DNA of 17,242 nt from Hyphomicrobium_A sp039933175 (lineage in GTDB: Bacteria; Pseudomonadota; Alphaproteobacteria; Rhizobiales; Hyphomicrobiaceae), in the NCBI GenBank assembly GCA_039933175.1, contig JBDTOR010000040.1, forward strand, positions 1 to 17,242, read 5' to 3'. Positions within the stretch are counted from its first letter, which is position 1. Each line of letters opens with the position of its first letter. Below the pieces are notes generated by a model. The model saw only the letters and a list, made by a program, of their open reading frames with translations, searched no databases and had not been told where the DNA came from. A program made the translations under genes and the position numbers. This document shows, piece by piece, positions 1-7,099 of this stretch.

Positions 1-3000
1 GCTCGGCGGCGCCCAGCGCCTTCACGTCCCACAGCGCCTGGCGGCGATCGAGACCCGTCTTGGCGAAGCCAAGCTCCGCTTGGACGGAGCGGAAGGCATC
101 GGCCGCCGCAAGCTTTTCGAGGCTGATCAGCCGCAGCCGCGCCCGCGCCCACAGATCGTGCACATCACGGAACGGTCTGCGGGAGATTACATCAGAGAGC
201 GCAGGAGCCCCCTCACCCGGTTTGCCATGTGACTTGCTCCCAAGGGGTCGCAAGTCACGGCAACCCGCCCTCTCCCCCACGGGGAGAGGGAATGTTGTGA
301 TTGCTGCCTTCTCTTCGCCTCTCCCCGTTGGGGAGAGGTCGGAAGCGATCGTAAGATCGCTTCCGGGTGAGGGGGGAGCTGCGCTCGCAGATGCAGAGCG
401 GGCGGCGACGAGCTTGCTCACTTCTTCTTCCTGCAGGCCGTCGATCTGGCGCAGGCCGAGGCGGAGCGCCGGCCGGCCGTCGGAGCCGCCGGCTTCCAAC
501 GTGCAATCCCAATCGGAGAGATTGACGTCGGCGGCGCGCGCTTCAACGCTATGCTCGCGCGCATCGCGCACGATCTGCGCCGGCGCATAAAAGCCCATCG
601 GCTGCGAGTTGAGCAGCGCGGCGGCAAACGCCGCCGGGTGGTGACACTTGATCCACGACGACACGTAGACGAGATGGGCGAAGCTCGCCGCGTGGCTCTC
701 GGGAAAGCCGTACTCGCCGAAGCCCTTGATCTGGTTGAAGCAGCGCTGCGCGAAATCCTTGTCGTAGCCGCGCGCCGCCATGCGCGAGACCATCTTCTCC
801 TCGAGCAGCCCGATGGTGCCGCGGCGGCGGAAGGTCGCCATCGCCTTGCGCAATTCGTTGACCTCGGCGTCGGAGAACCGGGCGGCGACCAGCGCGATGC
901 GCATCGCCTGCTCCTGGAACAGCGGCACGCCCTTGGTCTTGCCGAGGATGTTGCGCAATTCGTCCTTGGGGCCGTGCTCGGGCGCCGGCGAGGGATAATG
1001 CTCGGCCTCGACGCCGTCGCGGCGGCGCAGGTAGGGATGCACCATGTCGCCCTGGATCGGTCCCGGGCGCACGATGGCCACCTCGATGACGAGGTCGTAG
1101 AAGGTGCGCGGCTTCAACCGCGGCAGCATGTTCATCTGCGCACGGCTTTCCACCTGGAACACGCCGACGGAATCCGCCTTGCACAGCATGTCGTAGACGG
1201 CCGGATCCTCGCGCGGCACGGATGCGAGCGTCACCGCCTTGCCCTCGTGCTGACGGATGAGATCGAAGGCGCGGCGGATGCAGGTGAGCATGCCGAGCGC
1301 CAGCACATCGACCTTGAGCAGGCCGAGGGCGGCGATGTCGTCCTTGTCCCATTCGATGAAGGTGCGGTCGTCCATCGCCGCGTTGCCGACGGGCACGACC
1401 TCGACCAGCGGCCCGCGCGTCAGCACGAAGCCGCCGACGTGCTGCGACAGGTGACGCGGAAAACCCATCAGCTCGTGCGCCAGCTCCAGGACGGCGGCGA
1501 GCAGCGGATCGGTCGGATCGAGGCCAGCGGCGCGCACATGCTTTTCGGGCAATTCGCCGCCGCTGGTCGTGCCCCACACCATGCCGGCGAGCGCGGCAAC
1601 GGTATCTTCGGAAAGCCCCATCGCCTTGCCGACGTCGCGCACGGCCGAGCGGGCGCGATAGGAGATGACGGTGGCGGCGAGGCCGGCGCGGTCGCGGCCG
1701 TAGCGCGCGTAGATGTACTGGATCACCTCCTCGCGGCGCTCGTGCTCGAAGTCGACATCGATGTCGGGCGGCTCCTTGCGCTCGGGCGATACGAAGCGGT
1801 CGAACAGGACGTCGATCTCGGTGGGGTTCACCGCCGTGACGGCGAGGCAGTAGCAGACGACGGAGTTGGCGGCCGAGCCGCGCCCCTGGCAGAGGATGCC
1901 CTTGGAGCGGGCATAGTGCACGATGTCGCGCACGGTGAGGAAGTACTGGGCGTATTTGAGCTGCTCGATGAGTTGCAGCTCGCGCACGATCAGCGCGTGC
2001 ACTTTTTCCGGGATGCCGTCGGGGAAGCGCCAATGCGCGCCTTCCCAGGCGAGTTCTTCCAGATGCCCCTGCGGGGTCTTGCCGGGCGGCGTCGGCTCGT
2101 CTGGGTATTCATAGACGAGTTCGTCGAGATTGAAGGTGCACGCCGCGGCGATCTCCAGCGTACGTGCGATGGCGTCCTCGTGGCCGCGGAACAGCCGCGC
2201 CATTTCCATGGGCCATTTGAGATGGCGCTCGGCATTGGCTTCGAGCTTGAGGCCGGCCGCGCGGATCGTCGTCTTTTCGCGCACGCAGGAGAGCACGTCC
2301 TGCAGCGGGCGGCGGTGGGGCGCGTGATAGAGCACATCGCCGGTGGCGACGAGCGGGATGTCGCAGCGGGCGGCGAGCTTGCTCAGCGCTGCGATGCGGA
2401 CCCAGTCGTCACCGCGATAGGTATGACTGGCCGCGAGATAGAGCGTGGCGCCATCGCCCAGCGCCTCCTTGATGCGCCGCAGCTCATCTTCGAAAGTTAC
2501 ATCCCCTCTCCCCATGCCGCTTGGCATGGGGAGAGGGTTAGGGTGAGGGGCAGCTGCTTGCGCCCTGTTCTGCCCCTCACCCCAGCCCTCTCCCCGCTCG
2601 CGGGGAGAGGGGGATCTGCGGAAGGGGATGACGGCGGCGGTGGGCGCGGTGTCCGTTGAAGCGGCTTCGCGCCAGTCCCAATCGTCGGGCGGCAGGGCGA
2701 TGAAGATCTGGCCGTCGGCATGTTGCGCGACATCGTCGAGATAGAGCGTGCATTCGCCCTTCTTGGCTCGCCTCTGCCCTAACGACAGCAAGCGCGACAG
2801 CTGTCCGTACGCCTGACGGTCGCGCGGCAGGCACAGAAGGCTCGGCGCATCCTTGAGATCGAGCCGCGCGCCGACGATCAGCTTGAGGCCGAGCTCTTTC
2901 GCCGCCAGGTGCGCGCGCACGACGCCGGCCAGCGTGTTGCGGTCGGTGACGGCGAGCGCCTCAAGGCCCAGCGCGCGCGCCTGCGCCACCAGCTCCTCGC

Positions 3001-3082
3001 CGTGCGAGGCCCCGCGCAGGAACGAGAAGTTGGTCGTCACCTGCAGCTCGGCATAGCGCGGCGGGGTCGGTTTCTTTGCCAT
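1..3082 (-). CDS. dnaE2: Error-prone DNA polymerase III alpha subunit DnaE2 (3' end beyond window)
   Basis: Translesion replicase of the C family, acting with ImuA and ImuB in SOS mutagenesis. The frame opens at ATG 3082 (MAKKPTPPRYAELQVTTNFS) and stays open to the left edge, about 1027 codons; the C-terminal OB region is outside. The N-terminal PHP domain covers roughly residues 1-270. The polymerase active-site motif PDIDVDF lies at 439-445, followed by FEHERREE, and the later KVDVLALG supplies the third acidic residue of the family. The HhH region (LRLGLRQIDGLQEEE) lies near residue 880. The start is set by the family N-terminus and sits 4 bases after the imuB stop, so the two are translationally coupled. 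Two palindromic repeat elements are inserted in frame, at residues about 157-194 and 903-959; family knowledge predicts no such segments. Everything else matches DnaE2, so I take the gene as intact, though whether the enzyme tolerates the inserts is unproven. Confidence 0.97.
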   Translation of the reverse strand, partial: MAKKPTPPRYAELQVTTNFSFLRGASHGEELVAQARALGLEALAVTDRNTLAGVVRAHLAAKELGLKLIVGARLDLKDAPSLLCLPRDRQAYGQLSRLLSLGQRRAKKGECTLYLDDVAQHADGQIFIALPPDDWDWREAASTDTAPTAAVIPFRRSPSPRERGEGWGEGQNRAQAAAPHPNPLPMPSGMGRGDVTFEDELRRIKEALGDGATLYLAASHTYRGDDWVRIAALSKLAARCDIPLVATGDVLYHAPHRRPLQDVLSCVREKTTIRAAGLKLEANAERHLKWPMEMARLFRGHEDAIARTLEIAAACTFNLDELVYEYPDEPTPPGKTPQGHLEELAWEGAHWRFPDGIPEKVHALIVRELQLIEQLKYAQYFLTVRDIVHYARSKGILCQGRGSAANSVVCYCLAVTAVNPTEIDVLFDRFVSPERKEPPDIDVDFEHERREEVIQYIYARYGRDRAGLAATVISYRARSAVRDVGKAMGLSEDTVAALAGMVWGTTSGGELPEKHVRAAGLDPTDPLLAAVLELAHELMGFPRHLSQHVGGFVLTRGPLVEVVPVGNAAMDDRTFIEWDKDDIAALGLLKVDVLALGMLTCIRRAFDLIRQHEGKAVTLASVPREDPAVYDMLCKADSVGVFQVESRAQMNMLPRLKPRTFYDLVIEVAIVRPGPIQGDMVHPYLRRRDGVEAEHYPSPAPEHGPKDELRNILGKTKGVPLFQEQAMRIALVAARFSDAEVNELRKAMATFRRRGTIGLLEEKMVSRMAARGYDKDFAQRCFNQIKGFGEYGFPESHAASFAHLVYVSSWIKCHHPAAFAAALLNSQPMGFYAPAQIVRDAREHSVEARAADVNLSDWDCTLEAGGSDGRPALRLGLRQIDGLQEEEVSKLVAARSASASAAPPSPGSDLTIASDLSPTGRGEEKAAITTFPLPVGERAGCRDLRPLGSKSHGKPGEGAPALSDVISRRPFRDVHDLWARARLRLISLEKLAAADAFRSVQAELGFAKTGLDRRQALWDVKALGAAE
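208..375. repeat. Palindromic repeat element inserted in frame in dnaE2 (168 bp, C-terminal part)
   Basis: A nested palindromic element. Its outer arms are an 11-bp inverted repeat (208-218 CCCCCTCACCC against 365-375). Inside are four hairpins: 229-237/250-258, 268-277/281-290 (CCCTCTCCCC arms), 318-326/330-338 (CCTCTCCCC arms) and 341-350/355-364. The length between the outer arms is 168 bp, exactly 56 codons. In the dnaE2 frame (minus strand) it has no stop and adds a Pro/Ser/Gly/Arg-rich segment between KLVAARSA and RPFRDVHDLWARA, two stretches I expect to be nearly adjacent in DnaE2. The GGGGAGAGGG core belongs to a repeat type widespread in Rhizobiales genomes. The exact insertion boundaries are inferred. 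Confidence 0.85.
2503..2613. repeat. Palindromic repeat element inserted in frame in dnaE2 (111 bp, PHP domain)
   Basis: Two hairpins in mirrored arrangement. The first is a perfect 15-bp stem with a 4-nt loop (2504-2518/2523-2537); the second is an 11-bp stem (2586-2596/2601-2611). Between them GGGTGAGGGG (2541-2550) is complementary to CCCCTCACCC (2574-2583), so the whole unit is a large inverted repeat of two copies of one module. The span 2503-2613 is 111 bp, 37 codons, with no stop in the dnaE2 frame. It encodes a Pro/Gly/Arg-rich stretch beginning PSPRERGEGWGEG between the PHP-domain segments VIPF and FEDELRRIKEAL. It shares the CCCTCTCCCC and CCCTCACCC modules with the element at 208-375, so both belong to one family. 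Confidence 0.87.
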
Positions 3083-3086
3083 GCCG

Positions 3087-4628
3087 CTACCCGAACAGGC
3101 CGTGCAGGAACCAGCGTGGCAGCTCCTCGTCGCGTCCGTAAAGGCCCTCGCGGAACACCCAGTAGCCGGCGCCGCCGTCGTCCTCGACGCGGTAATAGTC
3201 GCGCGTGCCGCTCTTCTTCGCGGCGATCTCGTCCCACCATTCGGGGGCGACGCGTTGCGGCCCCTGCGCGCGCACGATGCGCCGCTCCACCCGCCGCCAC
3301 ACGAAGCTCGCCGGCGGGCCCTCCGGCACCTCGGCGACGACGCGGATCGGTTCCGGGCTGGCGAGGAGCAGGGGCGGGGGCAGCGGGCCGGCAGGCAACG
3401 GCCAAGCGAGATCTTGCGACCGCCCCAGGGCGGCGACCTGCGCCTCGGCGCGCTCGGGGATGTGGCTGGCGCGCGGCTCCAGGCGCCGGACGCGCTGAGC
3501 GCCCAAGCGGTTGGCCAGCCGATCGACGAGCTGTGCGGTGTCGTTGCGCGTGCCGCCCTGGAAACGCGGCGCCAACGCGCCCTGCTGGGCACCCGGCTTT
3601 TCCGCCTGCACGGCGGCCAGCACCATGACGTCGATGCCAAAGCCGGCATCGATCGCCGCCAGCTTCTCGCCGAGCAGCGCCGTCATATGGGCGGGCACCC
3701 ATGACGGCGCGCTCAAGCCGGCACGCACCTCCGCGAGGCTCCCGTCGGTGCGATAGAGCGTCAGGCAGAGGCGGCGGGCGCCGAGACCCCGCGCACTCAA
3801 GTGCGTGCACAGTTCCTGCGCCAGGCTCGCCGTTTCGGCTTCGATCTGCGCCGATGCGATGAGCGGATCGGGCCAGGAGCGTTGCACGTAAAGCGCCGGC
3901 GGCTCGGCGAGCGGACGGCGCGGCTCGGCCTGCACTCCCAAGGCCTGATCAAGACGCATAAGCACGGCTTCGGCGCCCTTGGCCGAGCGGAAGCGGCGCT
4001 GCAGGGCGGCGCGCGGCAAGCGATAGAGCTCGCCGATGCGGCGCAAGCCGAGACGCTTCAGGAGCAGCACGGTCTCGGGGGCGATGCGCAGGGCTTCGAT
4101 CGGCAGCGGCGCGAGACGGGTCTCGGCGCTGCCCCCTTCGGCGAGCGCCGGAGAAGGGGCGAAGCGGGCAAGCGCGTGCGCGGCGCCCAACGTGTCGGCG
4201 AGGCCAGCGCGCACGGTCAATCCGAAGCGCGATAGGCGGCCGACGAGATCATCGAGCAGCTGCGCCTCGCCGCCGTAGAGGTGGGCAACGCCGGTGATGT
4301 CGATCCACAGGCCATCGTCGCCGTCGATGTTGCGGTTGGGACCGTAGCGGCCGCACCAGCGGGCAAGACGCAACAGCGAGGTGCGATCGCGGTGCGGATC
4401 GGCCGGCTGCGTCGGCAGCCCGGGGAGTGACGCGCGGGCATCGGCCAGCGCCTGGCCGATGCGCACGCCTTCCGCCGCCGCACGCACGTTGACGGCGGTG
4501 ATGCGGATGCCATGGGTGCCCGCCTCGGTGAGGGCGAGCGGCGCGCCGTCAGGCACCAGCGATGGCTGCGCGCGGGCCATCCGCTCGATGGGCCACAGTG
4601 GCAGCCATATGGAAACGATGCGTTTCAT
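3087..4628 (-). CDS. imuB: ImuB, catalytically inactive Y-family polymerase adaptor
   Basis: 513 aa, normal for ImuB. It is the hub of the mutasome, bridging ImuA, DnaE2 and the beta clamp. The N-terminus (MKRIVSIWLPLWPIERM) matches the family but lacks the acidic metal ligands seen there in active Y-family polymerases, and the usual S-x-D-E motif is replaced by WIDITGVAHLYGG at about 108-120. The polymerase-like fold covers about 1-340. The C-terminal ImuB-specific part has the family signatures GPPASFVWRRV (437-447), APEWW (461-465), RDYYRVED (476-483) and PRWFLHGLF at the end. I see no canonical clamp-binding pentapeptide; QDLAW (405-409) is only a weak candidate. The gene overlaps the end of imuA by 80 bases and is followed 4 bases later by dnaE2, so the three form one operon. 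Confidence 0.95.
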   Translation of the reverse strand: MKRIVSIWLPLWPIERMARAQPSLVPDGAPLALTEAGTHGIRITAVNVRAAAEGVRIGQALADARASLPGLPTQPADPHRDRTSLLRLARWCGRYGPNRNIDGDDGLWIDITGVAHLYGGEAQLLDDLVGRLSRFGLTVRAGLADTLGAAHALARFAPSPALAEGGSAETRLAPLPIEALRIAPETVLLLKRLGLRRIGELYRLPRAALQRRFRSAKGAEAVLMRLDQALGVQAEPRRPLAEPPALYVQRSWPDPLIASAQIEAETASLAQELCTHLSARGLGARRLCLTLYRTDGSLAEVRAGLSAPSWVPAHMTALLGEKLAAIDAGFGIDVMVLAAVQAEKPGAQQGALAPRFQGGTRNDTAQLVDRLANRLGAQRVRRLEPRASHIPERAEAQVAALGRSQDLAWPLPAGPLPPPLLLASPEPIRVVAEVPEGPPASFVWRRVERRIVRAQGPQRVAPEWWDEIAAKKSGTRDYYRVEDDGGAGYWVFREGLYGRDEELPRWFLHGLFG

Positions 4629-5556
4629 CCGACCATTCCAGCAGGTGGGGCACGGGCTCGCCCGTCAGCGGGCGGTGGCGGCAACGTTCCAGCGCGACGG
4701 CGTAGCGCGCCGCGCCGGGCGCCGCTCCGTCGAACGGATGCGAAGCGCTGCCGCGCGCACCGACGCGCCAGCGGGTGGCGGTCGATCCGGCCGGGGAGAG
4801 GCGCGGATCGGTAATGAGCAGGCACGGCGTCAGGTGCTCCGCAGCAGCCAGGCTCAGGCGCCGGGCGGGGGTCAGCTCGGCCTCGCTCACGACGCCGATA
4901 ACGAGAGCGAGGCTCTGCGAGCGCATGCCTTCCTCCATGGCCCACAGCGCATCGGCGGTGCGCGCCGTCTCGGCGAACAGCCAGGCCGACGGCTGAAGAC
5001 CAAGGGCGGCAAAGCCGTGCCCGTAGGGGGCGCCGAGCTCGCGGGCAAAGACGGATGGCCAGCACCACAGGATACGCGGCGCGCCGAGAGGAGAAGCTTC
5101 GAAGGTCTGCAGACGCCTCACGGCAAGGCGAAGCGCGAAGCCGAGCGCCGCCGCCCAAATGCCGGCTGTGGGGCCTTCCGCCTCGGCCTTCACCTCGTGC
5201 AGGGAGGCTACATCGAGGCCAGGGCTGAGATGATGGTCGACCTCCGCGGCGCCGAGCGTCCACAACCGCTGCGGTCGCGTGACGGATCCGGTCGAAGAGG
5301 CGGAAAGGATAGGAGAGGAGCCGCGCTCCAGGGCGGTGATGCGATGGCGCAGATCGGCGAGCACGCCGGCGTTGCCGGCTTCCAGAGCCCCGCCCTCCGG
5401 AACGGCGAGGAGGGACTCGCCGTTCCGGTTTGGGCAAGAGCGCCTAGGCCCAACGCTACGCAACCCGTTACGCGGACACGCACTGGGGCCTGGCTCCGGC
5501 CGCGAGACCCGTGGCAGACGATCGGACGGTGGGGTGGGGGATGGGACCGTCTGCAT
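4549..5556 (-). CDS. imuA: ImuA, RecA/SulA-like accessory protein of the mutasome
   Basis: Open for 335 codons from ATG 5556. The ImuA-like part starts near ADLRHRITALERG and continues through DHHLSPGLDVASLHEVKAEA, WCWPSVFARELGAPYGHG, SAWLFAETARTADALWAMEEG, SLALVIGVVSE and the C-terminal RWRVGARGSAS; these match the alphaproteobacterial ImuA pattern of a RecA-like fold without clear Walker motifs. Relatives are usually about 250-270 aa, so the first 64 residues are suspect: they are Pro/Arg/Ser-rich, use less typical codons and contain a perfect hairpin. GTG 5364 (271 aa) is the likely alternative start; neither has a strong ribosome site. The 3' end overlaps imuB by 80 bases in another frame. 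The gene is first in the SOS operon behind the promoter and LexA box at 5608-5647. Confidence 0.88.
   Translation of the reverse strand: MQTVPSPTPPSDRLPRVSRPEPGPSACPRNGLRSVGPRRSCPNRNGESLLAVPEGGALEAGNAGVLADLRHRITALERGSSPILSASSTGSVTRPQRLWTLGAAEVDHHLSPGLDVASLHEVKAEAEGPTAGIWAAALGFALRLAVRRLQTFEASPLGAPRILWCWPSVFARELGAPYGHGFAALGLQPSAWLFAETARTADALWAMEEGMRSQSLALVIGVVSEAELTPARRLSLAAAEHLTPCLLITDPRLSPAGSTATRWRVGARGSASHPFDGAAPGAARYAVALERCRHRPLTGEPVPHLLEWSDETHRFHMAATVAHRADGPRAAIAGA
5397..5428 (-). promoter_or_regulatory. Perfect 13-bp hairpin in the imuA leader or 5' coding region
   Basis: Arms CCGGAACGGCGAG (5397-5409) and CTCGCCGTTCCGG (5416-5428) with a 6-nt loop. There is no T tract on either side, so it does not look like an intrinsic terminator. 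It lies 33 bases upstream of the alternative imuA start GTG 5364. If that start is used, the hairpin is a leader structure that could affect imuA translation; if ATG 5556 is used, it is translated. Function unknown. Confidence 0.55.
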
Positions 5557-5582
5557 CCGGGAACGCTCTCGCTACAACCGAG

Positions 5583-5607
5583 GCGACGGCAGCTCGAATG
5601 CCGTCGC
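5583..5607. other. 9-bp hairpin abutting the LexA box
   Basis: Arms GCGACGGCA (5583-5591) and TGCCGTCGC (5599-5607) with a 7-nt loop. Read on the plus strand it is followed at once by GTTCGTTTTTTGTT, which has the form of an intrinsic terminator, although no plus-strand gene ends here. Read on the minus strand it forms the very start of the imuA transcript if transcription begins near 5611. It could block antisense transcription or structure the leader. The T run is also the spacer of the LexA box, so the resemblance to a terminator may be accidental. Confidence 0.45.
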
Positions 5608-5622
5608 GTTCGTTTTTTGTTC
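5608..5622 (-). promoter_or_regulatory. LexA (SOS) operator of the imuA-imuB-dnaE2 operon
   Basis: On the minus strand the sequence is GAAC-AAAAAAC-GAAC, an exact match to the alphaproteobacterial LexA consensus GAAC-N7-GAAC (equally GTTC-N7-GTTC). It lies 52 bases upstream of ATG 5556 and overlaps the -10 element of a well-spaced promoter, so bound LexA would block RNA polymerase. This fits the known SOS control of such cassettes in Caulobacter and relatives. A second, imperfect half-match (GAAC-N7-GACA, 5659-5673) lies further upstream and is probably not functional. Confidence 0.88.
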
Positions 5623-5647
5623 TAGAGCTGATGATGATTCAGGTCAA
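5619..5647 (-). promoter_or_regulatory. Sigma-70-type promoter for imuA-imuB-dnaE2
   Basis: On the minus strand: -35 TTGACC (5647-5642), a 17-nt spacer, then -10 TAGAAC (5624-5619). The spacing is ideal and the -10 overlaps the first half-site of the LexA box. The predicted transcript start is near 5611, giving a leader of about 55 nt to ATG 5556 or about 250 nt to GTG 5364. Confidence 0.7.
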
Positions 5648-6003
5648 GATCAAAAAGAGAACAAACGTGGACATTTAGGGTTGCAGCTAAGGTTGCAGCG
5701 CCGCATATAAGTGTGCCGATTTTTCCACAGATGAGATCCCGCCTCGATGCGAATCAGATAGCCGCGCGGCGTGCGCGACCCACCGCGGCTTCGCAACGGC
5801 CCGAAAATCCAGGCCATTACCCTTGCAGCGAGGAAACAGCGTCCGCCAAAATCGGTCAAACATCGACAAATGGTGCGATACGGAACCAACTGTGGCCGTC
5901 ATGCTCTGCCGCGCACGAAAGTGGGATGGTTATATACCTGACGTTCACCATCTCGCCTCAAGCTCCCCAGCGAGCTAAACCGAAACCCCGGAGCCATTCA
6001 GTA
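5648..6003. other. Intergenic region between the SOS operon and the L,D-transpeptidase gene
   Basis: About 355 bases with no gene I can support. It has lower GC than its surroundings, a short direct repeat GGTTGCAGC near 5680-5700, and short open frames on both strands without family resemblance, ribosome sites or coding-like codon use. The plus-strand frame that runs into the transpeptidase gene from 5713 is an upstream extension lacking signal-peptide character. The promoter of the transpeptidase gene should lie here (an AT-rich GGTTATATAC stands at about 5930), but no clear -35/-10 pair is visible. No tRNA or attachment site was recognised. Confidence 0.5.
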
Positions 6004-7029
6004 ATGCCGTCTCGCAGTCTGATGAGTTCTCTTGTCTTCGCCGCCCTCGCCTCCACCGCATCGTTTGTTGCGGCGCCGCAGGCACAGGCCCAAGGACTAT
6101 TGGATTTTCTCTGGGGCGGCGGCCAGGAATGGGGCGGCGGCAAACAGACCGTGTCCTTCGACCCGAAGTTCACCGCCGGCCAGATCATCGTCAGCTTCGG
6201 CGACCGTAGGCTTTACCTGATCAACAAGGCCGGGCAGGCGACGAGCTATCCCATCGCGGTGCCGCGTGAGCAGAGCCGCTGGCAGGGCACGACGAGCGTC
6301 ACCGACAAGCGCGTCAACCCGTCTTGGCGCCCGACGCCCGAGATGCTGCGCGAAAACCCGAAATTGCCTTTGTGGGTCCCGGGCGGCCACCGCATGAACC
6401 CGCTTGGCGTGCGCGCCATGTATCTCGGATCGAGCACCTATCGTATTCATGGCACGGACGCGCCGTGGACGATCGGCCAGGCCGTATCGAAGGGCTGCAT
6501 CCGCATGCTTAACGAAGACGTGCTGGACCTCTATCCGCGCGTTCCGGTCGGCATGAAGGTCACGGTCACGTGGCAGCGCTTCTCCTCGCAGGCTGTTGCC
6601 GCGGGTGACGAGCCGGCCCCGTTCAGCCCGACAACGTCGGCGACGACCGCCAGCTATAAGAGCCCGATCGGCTCGCGTCCGATCCGCCAGCCCACGCCGT
6701 CGGCCGATGCCGAGCAGGCGACCGACACTTCGGCGATGGAGCCGGAGGCTGACGACCAGACCCTGGCCGCCGCTGCTGAAAAGCCCATCGAGCCCAAGCC
6801 GGTGAAGAAGGCCGAGGTGCATAAGAAGATAGCGGCTACTACTCCGGCCGCCACGACACCGGCCCCGCCGGCCGCTTCACATGACGCTGTAGCGATCGCC
6901 GAGAGGGCTGCCGCCGCTGCTGCCAAAGCTGCCGAGGCCGCGCGCGCCGCCGCCGACGCTGCCAAAAAGGCGGCCGAAGACGCCAAGAAGGCCATGTCGG
7001 CGGAGCCGGGCAAGAGCGCCGCTCTCTAA
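6004..7029 (+). CDS. Exported L,D-transpeptidase (YkuD/ErfK family) with Ala/Lys-rich tail
   Basis: 341 aa from ATG 6004. This start gives a clean signal peptide (SLMSSLVFAALASTASFVAAPQ, cleavage near AQA at 27-29), which the longer frame from 5713 would bury. The YkuD domain spans about 57-190: QIIVSFGDRRLYLINK opens it, and the catalytic signature is complete with H149 (HGTD) and S162-x-G164-C165-I-R-M. Family members cross-link peptidoglycan through 3-3 bonds or attach proteins to it, in the periplasm, with the Cys as nucleophile. After the domain comes a long Pro/Ala/Thr-rich region and a terminal stretch (295-341) made mostly of Ala, Lys and Glu, probably a long helix; Ala/Lys-rich tails can help cell-wall association, but its role here is unknown. 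The gene is single, with a strong terminator 29 bases after the stop. Confidence 0.93.
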   Translation: MPSRSLMSSLVFAALASTASFVAAPQAQAQGLLDFLWGGGQEWGGGKQTVSFDPKFTAGQIIVSFGDRRLYLINKAGQATSYPIAVPREQSRWQGTTSVTDKRVNPSWRPTPEMLRENPKLPLWVPGGHRMNPLGVRAMYLGSSTYRIHGTDAPWTIGQAVSKGCIRMLNEDVLDLYPRVPVGMKVTVTWQRFSSQAVAAGDEPAPFSPTTSATTASYKSPIGSRPIRQPTPSADAEQATDTSAMEPEADDQTLAAAAEKPIEPKPVKKAEVHKKIAATTPAATTPAPPAASHDAVAIAERAAAAAAKAAEAARAAADAAKKAAEDAKKAMSAEPGKSAAL

Positions 7030-7058
7030 GACACGCGACAACGAAGATCAGATTGGCG

Positions 7059-7087
7059 AAGGGCAGCGGCTTCCGCTGCCCTTTTGC
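7059..7087 (+). terminator. Rho-independent terminator of the L,D-transpeptidase gene
   Basis: Perfect 11-bp stem AAGGGCAGCGG (7059-7069) and CCGCTGCCCTT (7073-7083), a 3-nt loop and a following TTGCTT tract. Its right end lies about 13 bases from the stop of the convergent zinc-binding protein gene. Read from the other side the stem is preceded by AAGCAA and followed by CGCCAATCT, so it would stop minus-strand transcription less well. Confidence 0.85.
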
Positions 7088-7099
7088 TTGTCTGCCGGC

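Noticed and set aside
208..375. Possibility that dnaE2 is a pseudogene because of repeat insertions
   Set aside because: I read the codons through both insertions (this one and 2503-2613) and found no stop or frame change; conserved DnaE2 sequence resumes on both sides.
208..375. CRISPR array suggested by repeated GGGGAGAGGG units
   Set aside because: Units are palindromic, irregularly spaced and variable, with no constant repeat and spacer lengths and no cas genes.
549..2033. 494-codon minus-strand frame in the dnaE2 region
   Set aside because: Out-of-frame reading of dnaE2, very rich in Arg and Ala with no family resemblance.
551..2659. 702-codon open frame on the plus strand opposite dnaE2
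   Set aside because: Antisense shadow of a high-GC gene. The minus-strand frame encodes an unmistakable DnaE2 with active-site motifs; the plus-strand product has no recognisable domain.
5659..5673. Second LexA box upstream of imuA (GAAC-N7-GACA)
   Set aside because: One mismatch in a key half-site and placed upstream of the -35; the box at 5608-5622 already explains the control.
5650..5902. Small minus-strand open frames in the intergenic region
   Set aside because: No ribosome site or family resemblance, and they overlap each other in two frames; codon use does not look coding.
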